A stretch of 64,000 nucleotides of DNA from Urophycis tenuis (lineage: Eukaryota > Chordata > Actinopteri > Gadiformes > Phycidae): contig JAXIVH010000064.1 of the NCBI GenBank assembly GCA_036785325.1, positions 826,501 to 890,500 of the forward strand, read 5' to 3'. Position 1 is the first letter of the stretch. Each line of letters starts with the position of its first letter. The notes below the pieces were generated by a model. That model was not told the origin of the DNA. It saw only the letters and a program-made list of their open reading frames with translations, and ran no database searches. Of the stretch, positions 31,565 to 42,793 are shown in pieces. Made by a program: the position numbers and the translations under genes.

Positions 31565-32410
31565 TCAGACCTCCATGTTACCAGTAGGCTAGTAGGCTAA
31601 AGGCTACTTAGCTTAGCACACACCACCGTAACATGAAATGTTAACATAAAGGACAATAGTGTCCCTAAAATACCTCCATGTTACCAGTAGGCTGCCCATT
31701 AGCATTAGCTTAGCACACACCACTGATATACTAACATACTAACAAACACCACAAACATATTTATGATAAATCAAGGATCAGAGGAGACTACAGTACCTGA
31801 GTCTTCTCCCTGCTGTAATGAACTGATCAACACCAAACCGTCCGACTCAGTAACAAGGAAATGATGTTGTGAACCATACAGTTGGTCCAGTTCCCCTCCC
31901 AGTTTGTACTCCTCCCAGACTAACCTCTTGTAGGCTGCTGTTGAATGCCCTCACTCATTATATTAATCACCTTATTAAAATATGAACCTGAGAGACAGAG
32001 AAAACAAAGTGATTTGTTTTGTGATTACCTGCCTATAAAGGGTGTCACAAGAGGGACAAGGAAGAAACACGAGAAGAATCCAACCCAACAAGATGAATCA
32101 TTGAAGGGAAACTAATGAGGAACATAACCCTGTCTATTATAGAAACATAAACCATTCATAATGATAACATTACTTCTACTGCACTGTTCACTGTCTTTCT
32201 CTGCAATAATCTTTAATGATGTGAAATCATCAACAGGTGAAGACAGGTAGAAACGTTTACTGGATCAATTTTGGTTACATGACAATCCATCTGAGCTCTC
32301 TGTCTGTGGTTCATATTTTAATAAGGTGATTAATCTTTCTGAAAGAGGTCATGGAACAGCAGCCTATCAGAGGTTAGTCTGGGAGGAGTATAAACTGAGG
32401 GGGAACTGAT
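31565..32410 (+). repeat. Inverted-repeat block A
   Basis: Sequence matching 33,740-34,705 in inverted orientation. Internally it has its own inverted ends: ATTAATCACCTTATTAAAAT at 31,963-31,982 recurs as its complement at 32,313-32,335. It also contains a tandem duplication around CCTCCATGTTACCAGTAGGC (31,570 and 31,674). No gene or transposase is recognised; a long-terminal-inverted-repeat element is possible. Confidence 0.65.
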
Positions 32411-32523
32411 TGATTGACTGATTGATTGGCTGGTTTCCTCAGTGGAGGCCTGGGGGGAGGAGGGGGGCAGAGTTGGGGAGGTGGGTTCATCCTGCAGGTT
32501 CTCCTCTTGTGCCTCCATCCTAA

Positions 32524-32579
<56 letters not shown>

Positions 32580-33735
32580 AGGCGGAGCTGATGGAGCAGC
32601 TCCACCATGTGTGAGGACTAAGAGCGCCACATGAACAGGGCGGAGGTCTCCACCTCCACCAGCTGTGAAGTAAATAGTCTTTAATTCTTACATTCGTAGA
32701 ATTGTACAAATAACTAATATGTGCATAATATGTCAGTGTGCACTAGAAAACCAAGAGCAAAAACTCTCTCTCTCGACCTCTACTCCGTTGCCGTGAGCAG
32801 GCCCTCTCCCTGCCCCCTACCTTCCTGTGTCACAAGCAGCATTCTATTGGCTGTAAGGCCTGTCTGTCAGAATTCAGGCGCGTCTCTGCTATTGGTTGGA
32901 TTTGCATGACAAAGACACAGCGTTGTCTCACATGATTGCCCGACAGCGAACATTGCGGTCCACTTGACTGACACACTGTTTAGCCAATACTGATCGGAGA
33001 ATCATTTAGGATGGCTTCATCTCTTCCTAAGAGTCTACTGGTTACAGAGAGAGTAAATCCGTATGCAGTCACGTGTCGTCAAGAGTTACAAGCGATAAAG
33101 TGCACCCAAACTATCATTTTCAGAGACTCTTGTGGGGTCAACAAACAATGTTCTATTGATGATTTCCAGAGTTGGGGTGTTTAGATAACTACATGGTTAG
33201 TTTTGTTTGCTGAACTCTTTCCTTTGTCTGGATACCAAGATTACCATGCTGCGTGTTGTTCCAGACAACTTCAAAGGTATGTAGTGCATGTCTTGTGTTT
33301 GTTTGTTTTCTGTGCACTCTTTGCACATGAGATGTGTTTGCTCTTGTTTTTTGTGTTGCTGTGAGCCTAGAATGGTTAGTTTCAATCAAATCAGGGATCT
33401 CTCTTTTGTTGAAAATTCCACATTATAAATGGTTTATATTTTGCATAGGTTTACATAATATATTAATACATTCTAACACTCTACTATAAGTAGAGTGTCC
33501 TCTTTCTTTTTCCTGGAGTATTGTGACGAACACAATTTCCCTCAGGGATCAATACAGTATGTCTGTCTGATGAATGAACAACAGGTAGTTGTCAACTGAC
33601 CCACAGGTGGGCCGGTGAAGTTAGAGGATTAAACACGTTCATTTAGCCATTTACATCTCATATTTAAGTTTTTAGCCAGGCACGTTCATCAAAATAGCCT
33701 TCAACCTATTGATATGAAACAATGAATCATATTTA
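32410..33735 (+). repeat. Spacer with (TG)n and a segment shared with 11.0 and 14.2 kb
   Basis: Around the (TG)n tract at 32,525-32,578, the left side resembles 14,205-14,340 and the right side is an inverted near copy of 11,040-11,145. On the minus strand one frame reads MEAQEENLQDEPTSPTLPPS, but no domain or second exon supports a gene. The rest (32,700-33,735) is unassigned AT-rich DNA. Confidence 0.5.
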
Positions 33736-33739
33736 ATCA

Positions 33740-34705
33740 TATCAATGGATCATATTCATGATAAATCACGGATCAGAGTTGAGACTTCTCCCTGCTGTAA
33801 TGAACTGATCAACACAAAACCGTTCGACTCAGTAACAAGGAAATTATGTTGTGAACCAACCAGTTGGTCCAGTTCCCCTCCCAGTTTATACTCCTCCCAG
33901 TTTATACTCCTTAATCACCTTATTCAAATATGAACGAACGGCAGACAGAGAGCTCTGATGGATTATCATGTTACCAAAATTGATCCTTTAAAGATTTCTA
34001 CCGGTCTTCAACTCTTGATGATTTCACAGCATTTGCAAAGAAGGACAGTGAACAGTTCAGCATAAGTAATGTCATCATTATGAATGGGTTATGTTTCTAT
34101 AATAGACAGGGTTATGATCCTTATTCATTTCACTTCAATGATTCATCTTGTTGGGTTGGATTCCTCTCATGTTTCTTCCTTCTCCCTCTCATTACACCCT
34201 TTATAGGAAGGTAATCACGCAAATCAGGTACACACCCAAACACACACACACCCAAACACACACACACATGATGAGGACCATGTCCTTACATGTTTGTAAT
34301 TAAATTTCTGTGTCTTTAAATGCTCTATGAACTAAAAACTAAGTATCTTTGTTTTTCTCTGTTTTTCAGGTTTATATCTTAATAAGGTAATTCATCTTCT
34401 TCGATGAGTGAGGGCATTCAACAGCAGCCTACCAGAGGTTAGTCTGGGAGGAGTATAAACTGGGAGGGGAACTGGACCAACTGGTTGGTTCACAACATCA
34501 TTTCCTTGTTACTGAGTCAGACGGTTTGGTGTTGATCAGTTCATTGCAGCAGGAAGAAGACTCAGGTACTGTAGTCACCTCTGATCTGTGATTTATCATA
34601 AATATGTTAGTTGTGTTTGTTAGTATGTTAGTATATCAGTGGTGTGTGCTAAGCTAAGGCTAATGGGCAGCCTATTGTTAACATGGAGGTCTATTAGGGA
34701 CACTA
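33740..34705 (-). repeat. Inverted-repeat block B
   Basis: Inverted copy of block A. Its left arm (33,740-33,945) and right arm (34,370-34,620) are inverted repeats of each other, sharing AATGAACTGATCAACAC and TTGGTCCAGTTCCCCTCCCA. This gives arms of about 200 bp and a foldback potential of about 850 bp. Confidence 0.7.
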
Positions 34706-34758
34706 CTGAAGGGAATTAAGAGATTTGAATTCATCTAAATTTGGTAAGTTAAGATAAG

Positions 34759-35300
34759 TGTCTTGGTTTGCCGTGGCTGCCGAAATCGGTCTGTGGATGC
34801 TTGAAAGAGAAAAGAGTCGCCACTCGTCTTGCATTGAATAGTTAGCACTTTATTCAAAGAAACAAGTGAGTTAGAGATCTCTTCATGCCGAATCTAATTG
34901 GGCCCAATTGAGTGTCTAATTCCAATTCCCTCTCATTTCGACACCGACCCCGACACCGACACTGTTCTCCTGGGCTCGATCTTTTATACCCTCAGGGGAA
35001 TAATCTAAACATTCCTCCTAAAGATATCCATTTAAGGAACCTAAGTATAACTTCATCTTTCGTAACTTGCTTCACCACAACTGTTTTACTTCTTAAAGCA
35101 AGATAACAACATATCATGACAGAAACCCGTAAAAATAGAAAAAATACTAAAACACTCTGCCACTTGCTCCTGGGAAAATGTAAACACTACTGAATTATTC
35201 TTCTTCACACAGCAGCAAAGACCATAAAACCCACAGAACGTTTACATTCCACATAGTGAGGTAGTGAGGGGTCGCTGCAAGTTCCTACATACATGTGACA
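34759..35300 (-). mobile_element. Solo-LTR-like sequence
   Basis: On the minus strand it starts TGT and ends CCAAGACA. A TATA box GGTATAAAAG lies at 34,981-34,990 and a poly(A) signal GAATAAAG at about 34,848-34,855 before the GAGTGGCGACTC region, in the right order for an LTR. No internal retroviral sequence adjoins it, and no target duplication was recognised, so the exact ends are uncertain. Confidence 0.6.
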
Positions 35301-35689
35301 CACACACACACACTATGCTTTAGCAGAGGTCAATGAAACACTATGGAAACCTTATTAAAAACTATAATCTAAGAAGAGATCAGTGAAATATTATAAAGGC
35401 TTATAAGAAAATACACTACATAAGTGCTGCACTGTTGCTGATGAAACATGTTGAGTTAATGTAATATTTTCATGATTGAGTTAGTTATTTAGTTAGTCAG
35501 TCATATGTTTTAGTAATTGAGTTATTGATGTGTATTCTTCAGTGGAACACAGAGGCATTATCAGAGGGCTAATCCACATTAAACGTTAGTGAGTGGAATG
35601 TTTTCCCCACAGATTGTGGGCGGGGCCACGTAGAGAGAGACCATGACGTCTTGTTCTGGGAACCAAATTGATGTAAACCACAGTCAGAG

Positions 35690-35774
35690 TAGCACGAGGT
35701 GGAGGCACTTCTCTCTTTGTGGAGACAAAGAACAAGACGTTATTCACTAAATGGTCTGACGGAAACGTTAGAAG
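35690..35774 (+). promoter_or_regulatory. TRIM gene 5' untranslated exon (probable)
   Basis: AGGTGGAGGCACTTCTCTCT leads to a strong donor GAAG|GTGAGT (exon end 35,774), and an acceptor TTTTCTAG lies two bases before the TRIM start codon. This suggests a non-coding first exon. A CRE-like TGACGTC occurs at about 35,643. The transcription start is not determined. Confidence 0.5.
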
Positions 35775-35988
35775 GTGAGTCCAACATGTTGACCTGTGAT
35801 CCTCACTGAAGCTGTCCTGTGGGCTGCATGGTGGACCCGCTGTTGCATGAAGAGTTCTGCTTGAAACAACACAAATATATTAAATATATAAAACATGTAA
35901 ATGAGAACAAGTTAAACTGTTAATTACATTTTCAATACATTACAAATACGAATGTTTTTTTTACTTGATGAAACTGTATTTTCTAGGC

Positions 35989-37051
35989 ATGGCGTCCACC
36001 ACTTCCTGGTCTGAGGAGAACTATTCATGTTCCATCTGTCTGGATGTGCTCAACAGCCCAGTTTCCACAGCATGTGGACACAACTTCTGCAGAACCTGTA
36101 TCACTATGTTCTGGGATGACCGAGTCCAGTACAAATGTCCTGTTTGCAATGAGCTGTTCCACACAAGACCTGCTTTACGGGTCAATATCCTCTTATCAGA
36201 GATGGTTGATCAGTTTAGAAGGTCCGTGCAAGTAAAAGTGCAGCCTTGTGTTGAACCAGGAGAAGTTCCCTGTGACTTCTGTACTGGGACCCAGCTGAAG
36301 GCTGTGAAGTCATGCCTAGTATGTGTTACCTCTTACTGCTACACCCACCTGGAGCCTCATCAGAGAGTATCAGCCCTGAAGAAACATCCATTGGTTGACC
36401 CTATGGACCGTCTCGAAGACAGGATGTGTAAGAAACACGACCGACTTCTGGAGCTCTTCTGCCAAATTGAACAGATGTGTGTGTGTCTGTTGTGCACAGT
36501 GTTGGACCACAAATCCCATCCTGTCATTCCTCTAAAGGAGGAATATGAAGTGAAGATGGCCCAGCTGGGGAAGTTAGATTCTGATGTTCAGCAGATGATC
36601 CAGGAGAGACGACAAAAGATTCAGGATATCAAAGACAGAGTAGGTCACAGCAAAGCAGAAGCAGACAGAGAGCTAGCTGATGGTGTGCAGGTCCTCACTG
36701 CTCTGACGCACCACATTAAAAAGTGGCAGGATGATCTTAAACATACGGTTACAGAGAAACTGAAATCCACAGAGAAAGAAGCTGAAGGCCTCATCAAAGA
36801 GCTGGCGCAGGAAATAGAAGATCTGACCAATAGAAGCTCACAGGTGAAGCAGCTGTCAAACAATGAAGACCACCTCCACTTCATCCAGACCTTCAGCTCC
36901 CTGGACAATCCTCCACACACCAGGGACTGGACAACGGTGGAGGTCCATCCTCCATCATACATAGGGACCTTGGTGAGATCCCTGGATCAGCTGAAGGAGA
37001 CACTGACCATGGAGATGAAGGTGTTTGACCTTAAATCTACTCCAAAGCAGT
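35989..37051 (+). CDS. TRIM E3 ligase, RING/B-box/coiled-coil exon
   Basis: A 1063-bp exon from ATG 35,989 to donor CAGT|GTAAGT (the frame itself reaches TGA at 37,059). The RING C3HC4 finger is at residues about 15-57 (CSICLDVLNSPVSTACGHNF, then CPVCNELF). A B-box1-like cysteine cluster is at about 97-125 (CDFCTGTQLKAVKSCLVC). B-box2 is at about 145-180 (CKKHDRLLELFCQIEQMCVC, then LLCTVLDHKSHP). A coiled coil covers about 185-300. The RING binds ubiquitin-charged E2, and TRIMs of this fish type act in antiviral or immune signalling. I start at MASTTSWSEE, not at the in-frame ATG 24 bases upstream, because the upstream codons lie before the acceptor. It leaves phase 1 and joins the B30.2 exon. 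Relatives usually have several introns in this part, so a one-exon form is unusual. Confidence 0.9.
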
Positions 37052-38544
37052 GTAAGTGACAGTTTCGTTTGATTTAGGGTTGTTGAATCGCATTCCATAT
37101 TCTTTACAATCAATCTGCAGAACTGAAAAAAATGTAAATTTGAATATGTAATAGTATGTGGTGGAGCTGCATGATTTATCGTTTCAGCGTCATCATAGCG
37201 ATGTGCACACGGCCAGTGGTCACATGACAGGACCGATGTCAGGCCAATTAAATCAAACACATGACACTACAACTGTTTTGCTGCTTGATGCAAAAGGAAA
37301 ACTAGGTTGTATGACGTATCCATAACAATGTTATTGATATAATTATAACATTATTGTGGATATATCCATAGCAGTGTTGATAGATTCATAACAGTGCTGA
37401 CGTATTCATAACAGTGTTGATGAATTCGTAAAAGTGTTGATCGATGTATAACATTGTGTACTGAGATAGACGACAGATATCAACAGATAGACTGAGAGAA
37501 ATGCTTTAAAAATCCAAGAGGGAAATTGCTTTTGTTACCAATACTCCAGTGGAATGGTAAAAGTGTATAAGGGAAAAGAAAAACAGTAAAAACAGAAAAA
37601 CCGAAGAGCTCTTTGTAGCTTCAGGATCATTTGAAGCTGTTCCAACCGCGTCTCTTAACTGGAACTGAAGTCGCTCGTGTTTCCAACGAGAGCGCTCACA
37701 CCGGCGCTGCTGTACAGCCGTGCTAGAACCTCCAGGACTGCTCTGAACCTCCCTCCATCACCAGCCGCCACGCTAACCCACAGAACCAGAACCTGACCCG
37801 GAATCATCCGACGCGTGTTGTACTTCTAGCTGCTGTGCCCACGGCCCCATCTGGCACCGCCCCCCACGACCCCGTCTGGCTCCGCCCCCCATGGCCACAT
37901 CTGGCCCCGCCCCCCCATGGCGCCATTTGGCCTCGTCCTCCGCAGCCCCATCTGGCTCCCCCCTCCCCCCCCCCCACCCCCCCTGGCCCCGCCCCCCATG
38001 ACCCCGTCTTGCACCACCCCTGTGGCCACATCTGGCCCTGCCCCCCAAGGCCCCATTTGGCCCCACCCTCGAGAGCCGCATCTGGCCCAAGCTCCCGACG
38101 GCCCGGCACGCCATGGCCCCGTCTTGCCCCGCCCTCCAAGGCCCTGACTGGCTCCGCCCCCCACGCCCCTGTTTGGCCCCATCCTCCATAGCCCCATCTG
38201 GCCCCACCCTTTACGGCCCCGTCTGGACCCATGATCCTGTCTTTCCCCGCCCTCCACATCCCGTCTGGCCCCGCCCCCTGATGTCCCATGTGGCCCAGCT
38301 CGCTGCTTTACCCCCACTTTTTTTGAAGCGTTGTTTCTGATAAAACGTGCGTTCTGAGCGACTGAACCGCATCCCAAATGACAGGGGAAGAAAAAAACCC
38401 TGCTCTTATTGCTGGTGGGCTGATGCTGTTTATTCTCATGAGGTTAACATCACACCAAACTGCTGCTTTGTGGGGGAGGTGGAAACACCTGGTCAGTGTG
38501 TTTCTGTGTGTCCAGCAGCCTAATCATGTCTTGTTCTCCCTCAG
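37052..38544 (+). repeat. TRIM intron with GC-rich minisatellite
   Basis: The first 780 bp are AT-rich without features. From about 37,838 to 38,300 a C-rich minisatellite has units of roughly 25-30 bp built on CCCCATCTGGCCCCGCCCCC. It opens long artefactual frames on both strands, including Gly-rich ones. The last 240 bp lead to acceptor TCTCCCTCAG. Confidence 0.8.
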
Positions 38545-39098
38545 ATGCCTGTGAACTCACACTGGACCCAAACACAGCCCACAGACATCTCTCTCTGTCT
38601 GAGGACAACAGGATGGTGACGGTGGTTAGAGAGCAGCAGTCGTATCCTGATCACCCAGAGAGATTTGACTTCTGGCCCCAGGTGTTGGGTAGAGAGGGTC
38701 TGACTGGCCGCTGTTACTGGGAGGTAGAGAGGAAAGGACTGGTTGTTATTGGAGTGACATACAGAGGAATCAAAAGGAGAGGAGGGGGTGTTGACAGCAT
38801 GCTCGGAGGGAACAACAAGTCCTGGAGTCTTAATTGTAATGATGATGGTTACTATGCCTGGTACAACAATAGTAGAACAGACATACATCTCCCCCCCGCT
38901 GGCTCTAACAGAGTAGGAGTGTATCTGGACCGGCCTGCTGGCACTCTGTCCTTCTACAGAGTGTCCCCAGATGTAGGAGGGTCCTCAGACACCCTGACAC
39001 ACATCCACACCTTCAGGTCCACATTCATCCAGGAGGACCTCCTCCCTGTGTTTGGGTTATGGGGTGTTGGTGTTTCAGTGTCTCTGTGTCGGTTGTAG
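38545..39098 (+). CDS. TRIM terminal PRY-SPRY (B30.2) exon
   Basis: A 554-bp exon starting in the phase needed by the TRIM exon (1063+554=1617 bp, 538 aa). It reads ACELTLDPNTAHRHLSLSED, LTGRCYWEVERKGLVVIGVT, NNKSWSLNCNDDGYYAWYNN and RVGVYLDRPAGTLSFYRVS, and ends SVSLCRL. It is very similar to the B30.2 exons of NLR genes 1 and 2, including the preceding intron and the following CA/GA repeats, so the module is shared between the two gene families. Confidence 0.92.
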
Positions 39099-39125
39099 TC
39101 ACACCGACACACACATACACACGCA

Positions 39126-39214
<89 letters not shown>

Positions 39215-39472
39215 ATACATACACATACACACACACATACACACACACACACACACATGGACACGCTGGTGAAGGAGCACACACACACACACACACACAC
39301 ACATGGACATGCTGGTGAAGGAGCACACACACACACACACATACACACATACCCCTCATGTGTAATGTTGGGGCGTCCCCCCCGCCCGCATTCATCCAGG
39401 AGGACCTCCTCCCTGTGTTTGGGTTATGGGGTGTTGGTGTTTCAGTGTCTCTGTGTCAGTTGTAGTCACACA

Positions 39473-39530
<58 letters not shown>

Positions 39531-39679
39531 CACACAGACACAAACACACTCACACACACACACACATGGACACGCTGGTGAGGGAGCACACACACACACA
39601 CACATACACACATACCCCTCGTGTGTAATGTTGGGGCGTCCCCCCCGCCCGCCGTTTGACAACGGCACATGTTGTCATA

Positions 39680-39721
<42 letters not shown>

Positions 39722-40045
39722 AGAGAGAGAAAGAAAGAGTCATGGGAGAGAGATAGTGGGAGAAAGAGGGAAAAGGAGTGGGAGAGAGACAGAAAAATAG
39801 TGGGAGAGAGAGAGACAGAGTGGGAGAGAGATATTTCTTGTTGTTGTAGTTGCCTTCATTAATGTTCTTTTGTAAAGATGTGTTATTGTGTATTGTTTTA
39901 TTTGAAGGTATACATGGCTGTTTCATATTTTGTTAAAGGTCTATTGGACAAGCCTATACAATGTAACATGTGCTATTTCCATTCATCTTTCTTATGAAAA
40001 CAATTAATCAGTTAGTACGAAGTAACTCAGTACTTGAGTCACTTA
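39099..40045 (+). repeat. TRIM 3'UTR: (CA)n, duplicated exon end, (GA)n, poly(A) signal
   Basis: (CA)n 39,110-39,345; a second copy of the last 77 coding bases plus UTR at 39,390-39,470; (CA)n 39,470-39,610; GTTGGGGCGTCCCCCCCGCC at about 39,366 and 39,630; (GA)n 39,682-39,835; then the conserved distal UTR with an ATTAAT/AATTAA-rich end near 40,005 and CAGTACTTGAGTC (about 40,028). A long (TA)n follows at 40,096-40,138. Confidence 0.75.
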
Positions 40046-40090
40046 TTCACTCACTCACCATCATCATGATTGATGATTGATTGATTCGGA

Positions 40091-40140
<50 letters not shown>

Positions 40141-40141
<1 letters not shown>

Positions 40142-40713
40142 TATGTATAACATTTGAATATATCTATCAATATGCAGCATATCAATATTCCTCCTACAGG
40201 AGTTCCCGTCTTAGTAAAATGCATAATTTGTATTAATATTTAATCATAATACGTAGATCAATATAAAATAGTGATCTACTAGTGGTTAATACAATGGGAC
40301 TGGGCCTGGGCTCGTTGTCGGAAAATACAACTTTTTTTATGTTACTTTAAGAATTTGTACCCTTAATAATGTCTGCTATTATGATAATGACCACCACAAC
40401 TGTACTTTAAATTCAGAAATTCCTTCACCGGTATTTATTCACAAAAATAAATTAAATTAAAAGTAAAATATATTTTTGCATAATAGAAAATAAAATGCAC
40501 AGAATGATTCAAGGTATGAATAGGGATTTAAAAAAATAACTTCAGTGTCCCTTTTGATTTCACACCTTTCCTTTAACTTAAAAGAAACCTGTTTTTTATA
40601 CTTGAAAATAAATAATATGTACTTCCCGTCAAAATCTATAAGTTACATTCAACAGTATTCTTTACTTTACAACAACTCAACACTTGATATGTTTACCTGT
40701 GGGCTCCCATTGC
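40141..40713. other. AT-rich spacer, nothing recognised
   Basis: Contains one ATTCCTCCTACAGGAG segment (about 40,190) shared with the flank of NLR gene 1. Otherwise it is AT-rich with no gene or element that I can name. Confidence 0.5.
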
Positions 40714-41382
40714 TGTCAAGGTCTGAGTCTGTGTTGTCATGTTTTGGTTGGTTTGCTTTGTGTTCCCCCTGTTTCTTGTTTCCCTCCTGGTTGATTTCCC
40801 CATTGTGTTCACCTGTGTCTTGTTCCCTCACCTGTCTTGGGTTGCTAATTAGTCTTTGTGTATTTAAGTCCTGTCTGGTGTTCAGTCCTTGTCCGAGTTT
40901 CGTTGTCGTCTGTGTTAAGGCTGGGTTATGCTTCTGGGTAGTGATCACGCAATGGCCACGCAGTTACTCTGACGCAGTCATGAGCCTGTGATGGTTCTGC
41001 GTGGGGTTTACGTGTAGAAATGCAATTCAATGCCACACCGGTTGAGGGACCAGAATGACTATTCTGGTCATTACATACGGATTACTAGCGAGTAAAATAA
41101 AAAGTTTACAGAAATGAAGGCAAAAGTTATATATATATATATATATATATATGTTGTCGCCAATCCGTTGAAGCATTTATCACACCATAGCGGTATTTAT
41201 GAGTGGAAATCAGAAAAGCGATCTCCAGCAAAATGTAGTTCGCGGACCAATCACAGCCAAAGCCGCTGCGTTGGGGTTGTGTCGCCTCGACGCGCGTCTA
41301 GGATTTTTGGGAGGTGCACGTCAGGCCCTTGCGTTGGACGCAATGGGGACGTAAAGGGTCCGCAACCCCCCAGCGTTGCCTC

Positions 41383-42512
41383 TTCTTCTTCTTTCGTGTA
41401 ACGTCAGAGGTCCAACTCTGTGTCGTGTAGCCATGTCAGCATCTCGGGTCCTAGGTCGAAGAGGCTGGCTTCTGAAGGTGGTCTGTATAAGGGGCAGGTG
41501 TTGATTATGTGGTCGGCAGTCTGCTCAGGGTTGCCGCACTCACATGCCGCACTGTCCGCTAAGCCCCACTTCTTCATTGATGTTTTAAAGCGGCCGACCC
41601 CAGTTCGTAGTCGGTCCAGTAAGGTCCACTGTCGGCGTGGTAGGTCGTCTCCTCCTATGGCGCCATCTCCTGGGTCCCTGATGTAACGATGGATACGTGA
41701 AGGCCCGGCTGAGTCCCACTCCTGCTTCCAAGCTGCTGCCAACCATGCATATCTGGAGATGTCTTCAGAGGTGGAATTGAGCATTTCTTGTACTGCCTTG
41801 TTGTAGGGGTGGCGGGACTTGAGTCTGCTTGGGGGCGCTGCTCTTGCTTTGATGTTGTGCAGGATGTGCCAATCAAATCTTTTTGCTTTCCTGGCCAGGG
41901 CGAGGGTGGCAGCCTCCCGTCGGAGGCCGGATGGGGCTATTCCCGCGAGGACCGGCAAGTGGGACACAGGGGTAGGCTTCAGGCATCCAGTTACAATTCG
42001 AAGGGCGTTGTTGATGGCCACGTCGACCTTACTTGCGTGAGTGCTTCTGCTCCAGACTGGGGCGCAGTATTCCGCTGCAGAGTAGACCAGAGCTTGGGTA
42101 GATATTCGAAGCGTCTTGGCGGAGGCTCCCCAGGTTGTTCCAGCTAGGCGGCGGATCAGCGCGACCCTGGATGTCACCTTGGCCTTGACTTCCTCAAGGT
42201 GTTGTCTGAAGGACAGTGTCCGATCCAGACGCACACCGAGGTACTTCGGGGCTTGCTGGACCTCCAGGCGTTTGTCGTCGACACGCACCTCAAGTTCCCT
42301 CCTTGCTTCTCTGTTGTTAGGATGGTATGCCGCATCGCTGAGCTGTAGGCGCCACCTTCCAAGGTATGCTACCAGGATGCCCATATCTTTATTAAGGCCA
42401 TCTTCCATCGCCTTCCATGTTGGTCATCTCAGCATGATGGCAAGATCGTCTGGGTAGCCATACTTTCGAGATGATGTGTCAGGTAGGTCCTGTATGTATA
42501 TATTGAACAGCA
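41383..42512 (-). mobile_element. 5'-truncated LINE nested in the Harbinger-like element
   Basis: Flanked by a 7-bp duplication TTGCCTC at 41,376-41,382 and 42,513-42,519, with a (GAA)n tail at its 3' end (41,383-41,394 on the plus strand). It encodes the end of an RT. Near 42,450-42,500 the catalytic box reads YPDD in place of YADD, and a stop follows before the long frame. Confidence 0.85.
41404..42408 (-). pseudogene. LINE RT C-terminal fragment with zinc-finger end
   Basis: About 334 aa: QQAPKYLGVRLDRTLSFRQH and EYCAPVWSRSTHASKVDVAI, then the terminal cysteine/histidine cluster CECGNPEQTADHIINTCPLY. It resembles I/Jockey-like LINE polyproteins; the clade is not settled. It starts after a stop downstream of the catalytic box, so it cannot be an active enzyme. 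Confidence 0.75.
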
Positions 42513-42674
42513 TTGCCTCAATGCGGAAGCATAAATGAAGCATAACCCAGCCTTTAGTAGTCAGCTGTCTGTTCCTGGGTTGCAGTGTTTGTAAGTTTAA
42601 AATAAAGTAGTAAAGTTATTCTCGGCTGCCTCACCTCTCTGCATCTGGGTCCTCCTCCACCGCTAACCCTGACA

Positions 42675-42759
42675 GTTGCAAGCCTGTTCAATGAAGCTTG
42701 TGTGCGGTGGGGGCTGAAAACTCTAATGGCTGCTTCACTCTGCTCTAAAAAAAAAACAC

Positions 42760-42793
<34 letters not shown>

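Larger units (their letters stand above)
40918..42553. mobile_element. PIF/Harbinger-like element with TTA duplication inside the LTR
   Basis: Perfect inverted ends AGGCTGGGTTATGCTTC (40,918-40,934) and complement (42,537-42,553) are flanked by TTA at 40,915-40,917 and 42,554-42,556, the TWA preference of PIF/Harbinger. It is non-autonomous: apart from a nested LINE it holds only about 500 bp of non-coding sequence with a (TA)n run. Confidence 0.85.
40714..42674 (+). mobile_element. Solo LTR (about 322 bp) split by a nested DNA transposon
   Basis: LTR halves 40,714-40,917 and 42,557-42,674 share an LTR layout: termini TGTCA and TGACA, TATA-like GTATTTAAGT (about 40,860) and AATAAA at 42,601. 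The flanks ATTGC and GTTGC match at 4 of 5 bases, compatible with an old Gypsy-type target duplication. There are no internal genes. Confidence 0.7.

Noticed and set aside
37773..38377. Gly/Pro-rich frames of 75-183 codons on both strands
   Set aside because: They arise from the GC-rich minisatellite in the TRIM intron; multiple overlapping frames are open because the repeat lacks stops, and no domain is present.
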